The notes beneath the pieces are model-generated. The model saw only the letters and a list, made by a program, of their open reading frames with translations. It searched no databases and was not told the origin of the DNA. This document shows, piece by piece, positions 1 through 6,345 of a stretch of DNA of 11,855 bases; positions within the stretch are counted from its first letter, which is position 1; each line of letters opens with the position of its first letter. Location: positions 1-11,855 of the forward strand of contig JAQBFJ010000185.1 in assembly GCA_032123435.1 (NCBI GenBank), read 5' to 3'. The position numbers were made by a program, and so were the translations under genes. The DNA comes from JAQBFJ01 sp032123435. Lineage in GTDB: Bacteria > Verrucomicrobiota > Kiritimatiellia > UBA8416 > JAQBFJ01.

Positions 1-1
1 G

Positions 2-1093
2 CAGAGATATAAAAAGGAATTGGTGGCCAGCCTGCCCGAAGTAGACGCGTTCATAGGGCTCAACGAGCTGAGCGAGGTAGCTGACGTAGTAAAAACTCTT
101 TATGCCGGTAAGCGGAACGTAACGAAAATTTCCAAAACGCCGAACATGTTGTTTGAGCCGGTTATTCCGGGGCTTGTTTTTACTGGCGCACCTTATGCTT
201 ATTTAAAGATTGCTGAAGGCTGTAATCATCATTGCTCATTTTGCGCAATACCGCAGATAAGGGGAAAATATAGATCACGGCCAATCAGCGCGATTGTGAA
301 AGAAGCGGAACAACTCCTTGCAGGCGGAATAAAGGAACTGAATTTAATCGCGCAGGACAGCACCGTATATGGGCGTGATCTGAAAAATAATATCGGACTT
401 ACTGATCTTGTTCGCGCGCTGGGCCGTATAGGGGGCAAGTTCTGGATCAGGTTGCTGTATGGTTATCCATCGAATATTACTGATGAGCTTCTTGGCGCCA
501 TGTCTGAAACAGCTCAGGTTTGTCATTATCTTGATATTCCAATTCAGCATAGTCATCCGGAGATATTACGGGCCATGGGTCGTGCTGATACGGTTAAAAA
601 CCTGAGCGGAATGGTTGAAAGGATACGCAAAATGATTCCTGATATTGCGCTCAGGACGACGTGTATTTCAGGGTTTCCGGGTGAAAAGAAGGAGCATTTC
701 GAGCATCTTTTGTCATTCATAAAGGAAATGGAATTCGATCATCTAGGCGTGTTTGTTTATTCACCGGAAGAAGGCACGCCGGCTTTTGATATGACCAGCA
801 GACCCAGGCGGACGACAGGTGAGAGGAGGCGTAACGATCTTATGTTGGCACAGAAAAGAATAGTGGATAAGAAAGCGCGTCTTTTTCTTGCGACTCAAGC
901 GGATGTCCTGCTGGAACGGACGAGCGGAAAGAAAAAAAACGGTATTATCGGTCGGTCAATGAGGCTCGCGCCGGAAGTGGATGGTGAGATATTTATTGAT
1001 GGCGCTTGTAAAGAAGACATTGGCAAATTTGTTACGGTAAAGTACACTTCCCAGAACGAGTATGACATGAACGCGCGGGTAGTCAGTGATTAA
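2..1093 (+). CDS. rimO: RimO, ribosomal protein S12 methylthiotransferase (5'-truncated by window edge)
   Basis: This radical-SAM enzyme adds a methylthio group to the conserved aspartate of ribosomal protein S12, using two iron-sulfur clusters. The reading frame is open from base 2 with no stop and reads QRYKKELVASLPEVDAF, the family's usual sequence before the radical-SAM domain, so the gene starts outside the window and the internal TTG at 20 is not the start. The radical-SAM cluster motif CNHHCSFC lies at about residues 74-81 of the visible part, followed by IRGKYRSRP. The family norm is roughly 440 residues with this motif near 150, so about 75 N-terminal residues (the MTTase cluster domain) are missing. 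The last 60 or so residues (EIFIDGACKEDIGKFVTVKYT) fit a C-terminal TRAM RNA-binding domain. RimO is preferred over the tRNA enzyme MiaB because of the AIPQIRGKYRSRP and LNLIAQDSTVYGRDL signatures. A 24-base gap leads to the next gene. Confidence 0.96.
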   Translation, partial: QRYKKELVASLPEVDAFIGLNELSEVADVVKTLYAGKRNVTKISKTPNMLFEPVIPGLVFTGAPYAYLKIAEGCNHHCSFCAIPQIRGKYRSRPISAIVKEAEQLLAGGIKELNLIAQDSTVYGRDLKNNIGLTDLVRALGRIGGKFWIRLLYGYPSNITDELLGAMSETAQVCHYLDIPIQHSHPEILRAMGRADTVKNLSGMVERIRKMIPDIALRTTCISGFPGEKKEHFEHLLSFIKEMEFDHLGVFVYSPEEGTPAFDMTSRPRRTTGERRRNDLMLAQKRIVDKKARLFLATQADVLLERTSGKKKNGIIGRSMRLAPEVDGEIFIDGACKEDIGKFVTVKYTSQNEYDMNARVVSD

Positions 1094-1117
1094 CGCGCGG
1101 ATAAGGTTAATAAAAAC

Positions 1118-1759
1118 ATGAATCAGGATTGGGACATAAAGCCGCGCGGTGATGAATGTACAGGGTGTCAAACACTTTTCGAGGATAAGCAACACTACTT
1201 TGCCGCGCTGATGTTCAATGAACAGGGATATGAAAGATCCGACTTCTGTGAGAAATGCTGGGAAAAGATCGCGGCTTCGCATTCATCCTATAGTATATGG
1301 CGCGGCCTGTACAAAAAACCGCCACCCAAGCCTGAAGAGCCGCTGAAGAAAGAAAGCGCCGAATCGCTTTTGCGTCGGCTGATGGAATATGAGGACAGAT
1401 CGCAGATCAACATCATTTATATCCTTGCGGTAATGCTTGAACGCAAGAAAGTTCTGGTGGAACGAGATGTTCAAGTGCGTGATGATGGTGTTATGGTTCG
1501 GATATATGAGCATCGCAAGACGGGAGAGACATTTGTTATTGCCGATCCGCGCCTGCAGCTTGATCAGCTGGAAACCGTGCAGGAAGAAGTAGTTGTCATG
1601 CTGGGTGGACAGCCCCGCTCAAAGGGCCAGCCGGATTCGAAAGAAGAGCCGGTCGCCAGTGATACGCGCCCTGATGAAGCCGAAGATGAGAAAGATAACG
1701 ACGAAGAAGACGATGATGATGACGATGATGATGACGATGAAGACGACGATGAAGATTAA
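1118..1759 (+). CDS. Conserved-type hypothetical protein with CxxC/CxxC zinc site and Asp/Glu-rich tail
   Basis: The function is unknown. The 213-residue protein has C14-x2-C17 and C44-x2-C47, spaced as in a treble-clef or zinc-ribbon fold and surrounded by aromatic residues (HYFAALMF, YERSDFCEKCW). A proline/lysine linker follows at about 67-80, then a helical or mixed middle region at about 81-165 (INIIYILAVMLERKKVLVERD, VRIYEHRKTGETFVIADP). Residues 186-213 are almost entirely Asp and Glu. No signal peptide or clear membrane helix is present, so it is probably cytoplasmic. It lies 24 bases after rimO and 11 bases before the deacylase, so it is probably co-transcribed with both. A weak AAGG stands about 11 bases before the ATG. 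My impression is that similar proteins sit next to rimO in PVC-type genomes, but I could not check this. The acidic tail could bind cations or basic proteins, or mimic nucleic acid; this is speculative. Confidence 0.85.
   Translation: MNQDWDIKPRGDECTGCQTLFEDKQHYFAALMFNEQGYERSDFCEKCWEKIAASHSSYSIWRGLYKKPPPKPEEPLKKESAESLLRRLMEYEDRSQINIIYILAVMLERKKVLVERDVQVRDDGVMVRIYEHRKTGETFVIADPRLQLDQLETVQEEVVVMLGGQPRSKGQPDSKEEPVASDTRPDEAEDEKDNDEEDDDDDDDDDDEDDDED
1709..1756 (+). repeat. GAT/GAC trinucleotide-rich tract encoding the acidic tail
   Basis: Sixteen consecutive codons (residues 198-213 of the acidic-tail protein) are GAT, GAC or GAA, mostly aspartate, with GAT runs broken by GAC. The tract ends directly at the TAA stop. 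A short in-frame trinucleotide tract like this is prone to slippage and could vary in length between strains without shifting the frame. Confidence 0.9.
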
Positions 1760-1770
1760 GGCAGGTGCTC

Positions 1771-3333
1771 ATGTTCGACATGGTCATTATCAATGGAAAG
1801 GTTGTTGACGGCACCGGGTCTGAACCGGAGAAGCTTGATGTTGGAATTATCGATGGGAAAATAGCGGATATCGGCATATTGGCTGATGCTGAGTCTGTTG
1901 TTAAAGTTAATGCCGATGGCGATTATGTCTGTCCCGGTTTTATTGACGCGCATTCTCATTCCGATACGTATTTACTTATAGAGCCATCCGCGCAAAGCAA
2001 GATCTATCAAGGGATAACTACGGAAGTAGTCGGTAATTGCGGCGCATCTTCCGCTCCGATAGTGGATGAGAATTGCGTACCTTCCGATTGGTCCGACAAG
2101 GAATATCCGGGACATTGGCGCAGTGTAGCTGAGTATCGTGAATTGCTTGAACGGGTTCGGCCCGCCCCGAATGTTGTATTATTGATAGGGCATAACACTT
2201 TACGCAGGGGTGTGGCTGGATATGAGAACAGGCCATTAACCGATTCCGAACTGCGTAAAATGGTGTGTCTATTGGAGGCAGGTCTTGAAGAAGGCGGAAA
2301 AGGGTTCAGTTCCGGACTGATTTACGCGCCTGGAATGTACGCGCCCTGCGAAGAATTGGCCGTTCTGGCCGCAACAGCGGGGAGACATGGCGGTGTTTAT
2401 GCCAGTCATATGCGCAATGAAGGATCGCATCTTCTGGAGGCATTGAACGAAATAATTTTAATTGCCGAAAAGGCGCAGGTAAAAGCACAAATCTCGCATC
2501 TCAAAACTTCGGGTCGGAACAACTGGAATCTGATAGATAAAGCATTGGAGCTTATCAGGAACGCGCGCGCGCGCGGCATATCGGTTGCTGCCGACAGGTA
2601 TCCATATACGTCCGGCTGTACGGAACTGGACGTTATTTTTCCAGCCTGGGCGCAGGAAGGCGGCAAGGAAAAAATCCTTGAACGATTAAAAGATGCGTCT
2701 GAGAGAAAACGGTTAAAGGAAGATGTTGCCAAAGGCAGGGATGCGGATGATTGGAACTCGGTCATGGTGGGATCGACGCATCATCCCGACAATAAACAGT
2801 TTCGCGGAATGTCTCTGGTGAAAGTGGCTGAAATCCTGGAGACGGATCCGGTTGAGGCGGCATTACATTTAATAGAGACGGATGAATTGAAGACAAGCGC
2901 GTTTTTTTTCGGAATGAGTGAGGATAATATGAGAAGAATCCTTGCGGAACCTTATGTAATGATAGGGACGGATGCTTCTTTGCGTTCTGTTTCTGGTCCG
3001 TTGAGTCATGATTATCCTCATCCGCGCGCTTATGGCAGTTTCCCGCGGTTTCTCAGGATGGTTCTGGACGAAGGATTGGTAAGTCTGCCCGAAGCTGTAA
3101 GAAAAATGACTTCATTGCCGGCGGATCAGTTTGGATTGAAACAGCGTGGTATTATCAGGAAAAGGGCTTGGGCGGATATTGTTATATTTGATTCTGGAAA
3201 GGTGCGTGACGCAGCCACATACGCTGATCCGCACAAACTGGCCGAAGGCATAAATTACGTTATAGTCAATGGTGAGATAACACTGGCTTGCGGCAGGCTT
3301 ACGGGAAATCGTGCAGGCCGCATGTTAACCTGA
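1771..3333 (+). CDS. N-acyl-D-amino-acid deacylase (D-aminoacylase), amidohydrolase superfamily
   Basis: This zinc hydrolase would cleave N-acyl-D-amino acids, or related N-acyl substrates, into acid plus free D-amino acid. The start chosen is ATG 1771, five bases after GCAGG. A GTG two codons earlier (1765) lies inside that Shine-Dalgarno sequence, and ATG 1780 is also possible. Numbering from ATG 1771 (520 residues), HSHSD at about 61-65 gives the first metal histidines, GNCG holds the bridging Cys90, ASHMRNEG holds His213, ISHLKTSG holds His243, and GTDAS holds Asp401. These correspond to the catalytic set known from the Alcaligenes-type D-aminoacylase. The N terminus (MVIINGKVVDGTG) and the C terminus (ADIVIFDSGKVRDAATY, then YVIVNG) form the small beta-sandwich usual in this superfamily. 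No signal peptide is seen. Substrate specificity (neutral, D-Glu or D-Asp) cannot be read from the sequence. The 3' end overlaps the convergent butyrate kinase gene. Confidence 0.92.
   Translation: MFDMVIINGKVVDGTGSEPEKLDVGIIDGKIADIGILADAESVVKVNADGDYVCPGFIDAHSHSDTYLLIEPSAQSKIYQGITTEVVGNCGASSAPIVDENCVPSDWSDKEYPGHWRSVAEYRELLERVRPAPNVVLLIGHNTLRRGVAGYENRPLTDSELRKMVCLLEAGLEEGGKGFSSGLIYAPGMYAPCEELAVLAATAGRHGGVYASHMRNEGSHLLEALNEIILIAEKAQVKAQISHLKTSGRNNWNLIDKALELIRNARARGISVAADRYPYTSGCTELDVIFPAWAQEGGKEKILERLKDASERKRLKEDVAKGRDADDWNSVMVGSTHHPDNKQFRGMSLVKVAEILETDPVEAALHLIETDELKTSAFFFGMSEDNMRRILAEPYVMIGTDASLRSVSGPLSHDYPHPRAYGSFPRFLRMVLDEGLVSLPEAVRKMTSLPADQFGLKQRGIIRKRAWADIVIFDSGKVRDAATYADPHKLAEGINYVIVNGEITLACGRLTGNRAGRMLT
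2562..2575. repeat. (CG)7 alternating dinucleotide tract inside the deacylase gene
   Basis: Seven uninterrupted CG dinucleotides lie within codons for Asn-Ala-Arg-Ala-Arg-Gly of the deacylase. Alternating CG is the classic sequence that can adopt Z-form DNA under negative supercoiling, and it is a possible slippage site. Because the unit is two bases, a change of one unit would shift the reading frame. No function is claimed. Confidence 0.8.
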
Positions 3334-4392
3334 ACAATATTCGCGGGCCTGCTCTTTTCCCTGCAGAACGTTAAGTGCACCCGCGGCGAGTGCTTCTTCT
3401 TCCGCCTGCGGTATTATCATGATCTCCGCCAGGAATTGTGTTTGTTCAATTATCATCTTTGTAAATGAACTATTCTCTGCAAGTCCACCAGTCAGTACGA
3501 TGGCGCTGATATTGCCGCGTAGAACCGCAGCCATGGCGCCGATTTCTTTGGCAGTCTGATATGCCATGGCTTCTATCACGAGTCTGGCATGCGCGTCTCC
3601 GTTATCGGCTCGGTTCATAGCTTCGGTCATATTGTTTGTTCCGAGATATGCGTACATTCCGCCGATTTGCGTTATTTTTTTCATGAATTGTTCAGGCGTT
3701 GCCGTGCCCTGTGCTATGGAAGAGACTACCTTATGAACGGGCAGAGCGCCTGAACGTTCCGGGCTCATGGGGCCTTCGCCGTCAAGCGCGTTTGAAACAT
3801 CTATCACGCGTCCGTTTCTATGCGCTCCGACGGAAATCCCGCCGCCCATATGGGCGACAATGAAACTGTTGTCTTCGTATTTTATTCCTAGTTTCAAGGC
3901 ACAAGCGCGAGCGGCTGATTTCTGATTCAGTGCGTGAAACAGACTTCTTCGTTCAATTTCCGGTAAACCCGAAATTCTGGCAACAGGTTCCAGTTCATCC
4001 ACAGCCGGCGGATCAACAATAAACGATGGAATTTCAGTTGAAGCCGCCAGTTCTGCGGCTATTATTGCGCCTAGATTACTGGCGTGTTTTCCGTATTTAC
4101 ATGAGAACAGGTCGGCCAGCATAGTTTTATTTATGGTATAGGTTCCGCTTTCAAGCGGAGCGAGTAATCCGCCGCGCGAAACAACCGCGTTCAGGCTGGT
4201 CAGTTTGGTGTTATGCCGTTGGAGTTCGGTGAGGATCAATTTTTTGCGCGAATCTATTTCTTCTTGAAAAGAAGAGCATATTTGATTACCGGTTTTGGAA
4301 TGTGAAATATTGGATTTCCATTCACAGGATATATGCGTAAAGAGGCCGAGTTTTGTTGAAGTTGATCCAGGATTAATTACGAGGACGTTCAC
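3325..4392 (-). CDS. buk: Butyrate kinase (branched-chain/short-chain acyl phosphate kinase)
   Basis: This cytoplasmic ASKHA-fold acetokinase-family enzyme transfers phosphate from butyryl phosphate (often also isobutyryl or isovaleryl phosphate) to ADP, giving acid plus ATP. The 355 residues match the usual family length. Visible marks are the N-terminal phosphate loop LVINPGSTSTKLGLF, VVSRGGLLAPLESGTY, IVDPPAVDEL, the adenosine/phosphate segment HMGGGISVGAHRNGRVID at about 181-198, DGEGPMSPERSGALP, and the C-terminal LTGGLAEN at about 301-307. The start is GTG, forming a GTGA overlap with the ptb stop. No good Shine-Dalgarno sequence precedes it, so translation is probably coupled to ptb. 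It is the last gene of the minus-strand operon, and its final nine bases overlap the end of the convergent deacylase gene. Propionate or acetate kinase is less likely given the DPP and HMGGG motifs and the ptb partner. Confidence 0.95.
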   Translation of the reverse strand: MNVLVINPGSTSTKLGLFTHISCEWKSNISHSKTGNQICSSFQEEIDSRKKLILTELQRHNTKLTSLNAVVSRGGLLAPLESGTYTINKTMLADLFSCKYGKHASNLGAIIAAELAASTEIPSFIVDPPAVDELEPVARISGLPEIERRSLFHALNQKSAARACALKLGIKYEDNSFIVAHMGGGISVGAHRNGRVIDVSNALDGEGPMSPERSGALPVHKVVSSIAQGTATPEQFMKKITQIGGMYAYLGTNNMTEAMNRADNGDAHARLVIEAMAYQTAKEIGAMAAVLRGNISAIVLTGGLAENSSFTKMIIEQTQFLAEIMIIPQAEEEALAAGALNVLQGKEQAREYCSG

Positions 4393-5330
4393 GGCTTTTT
4401 GCCATTTTTGTGTTTAGTCATATATGAGTAATAAGCGCCCAGCACGATTGAGTAAAATTTTGTTTTGTCTGAATCAGATCGACTGCATATTACCAGCGGG
4501 ATTATGGAACCCATGGCCAGGCCGGCAAACTGCAGACCGCCGATAATGGAAATGGTTTTGTACAGGATATTACCTGCTTCAATGTCGGGCGCGCAAAGGA
4601 TATCGGCATCGCCGGCAACCGGCTGGATGATTTTTTTATGTTTTGCCGCCTCTTTTGATATGGCGTTATCGAGCGCGAATGGACCCGCGATTGTAACGTT
4701 TTTAAACGCGCCGCGTCCGCTCATTTTTGCCAGGAGCGCGGCATCAAGCGTTGCCGGCATTGCGGGCAGGTTTACCTTTTCGATTGCCGCCAGCATGGCC
4801 ACTTTAGGTTTTGCGACTCCTAGTACCCTGGCGAGTTCTACGCTGTTTTTAATGATTCCTATTTTGCGCTGGAAATTGGGGCTGATATTAACGCCGGCAT
4901 CGGTTATGAACAGAAGTTTGCCGTAATTCGGCGGGAAACAGACTGCGACATGGCTCAGAACTTCTTTGGGCGGCATGCCGCGATCCTTATCGAGGACGGT
5001 GCGCAAAAGGGTACTTGTATTTAACAAGCCTTTCATAATGAGATCAATTTGTCCCTTTTTATACATTTCCACGGCGCGATAGCAGGCTTCCGTATCATCA
5101 GGTTCGTCAATTACTTCTATGCGGCTGATATCGATGAAGCTGGAGGCGCAGATGGTTTTTATTTTTGTCTTATCACCGATGAAAACAGGATCAACCATAT
5201 TTGCCTTGGCGGCGTCCAGCACTGATTTTATGGAGGTTTCATCATGCGCGGCGGTCAACGCGAGACGCGGATTGGTCTTCAGCTTTTCGGTTGATTCGAC
5301 CAGATGGTCGAGAGAGCGTATTCTTTCCAT
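4389..5330 (-). CDS. ptb: Phosphate butyryltransferase (phosphotransbutyrylase)
   Basis: This enzyme interconverts an acyl-CoA plus phosphate with acyl phosphate plus CoA, supplying the substrate of the adjacent kinase for ATP production by fermentation. The 313 residues match the short Ptb class rather than longer phosphate acetyltransferases. Typical family segments are LIMKGLLNTSTLLRTVLD at about 97-114, LSHVAVCFPPNYGKLLFITDAGVNISP at about 125-151, AGPFALDNAIS at about 215-225, DILCAPDIEAGNILYK at about 243-258, and FAGLAMGSIIPLVICSRSDS at about 268-287. The ATG is preceded by GGAG at about eight bases, lying at the end of ilvN. The gap from ilvN is 14 bases, and the stop overlaps the buk start. 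The acyl chain used (butyryl or branched) cannot be decided from the sequence. Phosphate acetyltransferase is the main alternative, but the linked buk argues for Ptb. Confidence 0.94.
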   Translation of the reverse strand: MERIRSLDHLVESTEKLKTNPRLALTAAHDETSIKSVLDAAKANMVDPVFIGDKTKIKTICASSFIDISRIEVIDEPDDTEACYRAVEMYKKGQIDLIMKGLLNTSTLLRTVLDKDRGMPPKEVLSHVAVCFPPNYGKLLFITDAGVNISPNFQRKIGIIKNSVELARVLGVAKPKVAMLAAIEKVNLPAMPATLDAALLAKMSGRGAFKNVTIAGPFALDNAISKEAAKHKKIIQPVAGDADILCAPDIEAGNILYKTISIIGGLQFAGLAMGSIIPLVICSRSDSDKTKFYSIVLGAYYSYMTKHKNGKKP

Positions 5331-5344
5331 AAAAGAAACTCCGC

Positions 5345-5842
5345 CTAAATTTCATCGCCATGTTTGAGGGCGATCACGCCGCTTCGGCATAGACTGCGAA
5401 TGCCATATGGGGTCAGCATCTTGATAATCGCGTCGACTTTTTCTTCGTTACCCGTCAGCTCCACCGTAATGGTTTCCTCTCCCATATCGACAACCTGGGC
5501 GCCGAATATCTCGATAATCTGCATTACTCTTGGTGTGGTTTCATCATTGACCCGGACTTTGATCAGGGCCAGTTCGCGGTCAATGAAATGACGTCTGCTC
5601 AGATCATCAATGGAAATTATAGCTTTGCATTTCTGTAGATCGGTCATAATTTTCCGGACTTCTTTATCATGACCTTCCACACAGATGACAATACGGGAAG
5701 TTTTCGGGTTTTCTGTTTCACCTGCTGAGATACTCTTGATGTTGACATTATACTGTTTAAATTCTTCAGAAATCTGGGCAAGTACGCCGGGTTCATTCTT
5801 GGCAAGCCCGGAGATTGTATGTTTGGCAATTCGTTCAGGCAT
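5345..5842 (-). CDS. ilvN: Acetolactate synthase small (regulatory) subunit
   Basis: This is the regulatory subunit of acetohydroxyacid synthase, the first common enzyme of valine, leucine and isoleucine synthesis. It binds the large catalytic subunit and usually gives valine feedback control. The 165 residues match the family length (about 160). An N-terminal ACT domain spans roughly residues 8-80 (ISGLAKNEPGVLAQISEEF, then YNVNIKSISAGETENP). The C-terminal small-subunit domain begins at about residue 88 (RELALIKVRV) and includes EIFGAQVVDMGEETITVELTG and PYGIRSLCRSGVIAL. An excellent Shine-Dalgarno sequence, AGGAGG, stands eight bases before the ATG. No large subunit (ilvB) is visible in the window, which is unusual because the two are normally adjacent. 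Here ilvN lies 14 bases before ptb and 57 bases after the GspF-like gene. The symbol ilvH would fit equally well. Confidence 0.95.
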   Translation of the reverse strand: MPERIAKHTISGLAKNEPGVLAQISEEFKQYNVNIKSISAGETENPKTSRIVICVEGHDKEVRKIMTDLQKCKAIISIDDLSRRHFIDRELALIKVRVNDETTPRVMQIIEIFGAQVVDMGEETITVELTGNEEKVDAIIKMLTPYGIRSLCRSGVIALKHGDEI

Positions 5843-5899
5843 AGATATTTCCTCCTAACAGCAGATTAGGTTCAACTGAAACGCTTTGGCTGACCGGGA

Positions 5900-6217
5900 T
5901 CAATGGAATGTTCCTTCCTCAAGACCGTCTGTTACTTCCTGCAAGATTTCATCCCATGCTCCGCATTTTTCGGCTGTTTTGATCAATTCCAATATAGAAG
6001 CAGAAAATTCGGCGGGGTGTTTTCCGAGCGCCTGTTGCAGGCTTGTTCCTTTTTCCACGTCCGAAAGAATGGAAGAAAGAGTTTTCTTGAAGGAATCGTC
6101 GGTTTCTTCCTGCAGGATGACTTCCAGTGTGCGCAGAACGGGGACGCGTCCGCGGGTCAAGCGCAGGAATTTTTTCCAGAACCTGGCTTTATTCAACTGG
6201 TTTTCTGATGCCTGCAT
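5900..6217 (-). CDS. Orphan GspF-like (type II secretion system F) domain protein, no membrane segment
   Basis: The 105-residue protein consists almost entirely of one cytoplasmic helical domain resembling the repeated domain of GspF/PilC inner-membrane platform proteins. The pattern is FLRLTRGRVPVLRTLEVI, then KTLSSILSDVEKGTSLQQALGKHP and FSASILELIKTAEKCGAWDEILQEV. In full-length GspF this pattern reads: Gly-Leu-Pro-like turn, long helix, VEEGxSLxxAL, E/K-xGxLxExL. Genuine GspF has two such domains and three membrane helices, but none of the latter is present here. The start is placed at ATG 6217 because AGGAG lies eight bases upstream, although the frame stays open to 6304. The gene is the first of the minus-strand cluster, 57 bases before ilvN. 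It could be a soluble adaptor or regulator of a GspE-type ATPase, or an evolutionary remnant. The assignment rests on pattern recognition only. Confidence 0.75.
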   Translation of the reverse strand: MQASENQLNKARFWKKFLRLTRGRVPVLRTLEVILQEETDDSFKKTLSSILSDVEKGTSLQQALGKHPAEFSASILELIKTAEKCGAWDEILQEVTDGLEEGTFH

Positions 6218-6245
6218 ATGGACTTCTCCTGTTTTTCTACGATTA

Positions 6246-6274
6246 ACTCTACATGATTTTGGCTGGAGCGGCAA
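6246..6274 (-). promoter_or_regulatory. Candidate sigma-70-type promoter for the minus-strand gspF-like/ilvN/ptb/buk cluster
   Basis: Read on the minus strand, TTGCCG (6274-6269) and TAGAGT (6251-6246) are separated by 17 bases. Each matches four of six consensus positions. Transcription would start about 30 bases before ATG 6217. Matches of this quality occur by chance, so this is tentative; its support is the position in the divergent intergenic gap. Confidence 0.3.
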
Positions 6275-6286
6275 ATGGTAAATCTG

Positions 6287-6315
6287 TTGAGATGTCATAT
6301 TCAATCTTGAATAGA
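6287..6315 (+). promoter_or_regulatory. Candidate promoter for the TIM-barrel gene
   Basis: TTGAGA (6287-6292) and AATAGA (6310-6315) are separated by 17 bases, about 30 bases before ATG 6346. An alternative pair, TTGAAT (6307) with GATACT (6330), also has 17-base spacing but would leave almost no leader. The -10 match is weak. It is listed because the divergent gap must hold a promoter for each direction. Confidence 0.25.
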
Positions 6316-6345
6316 GCGTTCTGATTGGTGATACTTATCAGGACG

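Noticed and set aside
2..1093. MiaB-type tRNA methylthiotransferase instead of RimO
   Set aside because: The IPQIRGKYRSRP stretch after the radical-SAM cysteines and LNLIAQDSTVYGRDL fit RimO better.
4465..4926. Plus-strand open frame of 153 codons
   Set aside because: It lies entirely antisense to ptb, whose protein is clearly recognisable. Its composition (Ala/Ser/Met/Ile) is that of a reverse-complement shadow.
6217..6304. N-terminal extension of the GspF-like protein starting at 6304
   Set aside because: The 29 extra residues show no domain similarity, they would cover the divergent promoter region, and the ATG at 6217 has a well-placed AGGAG.
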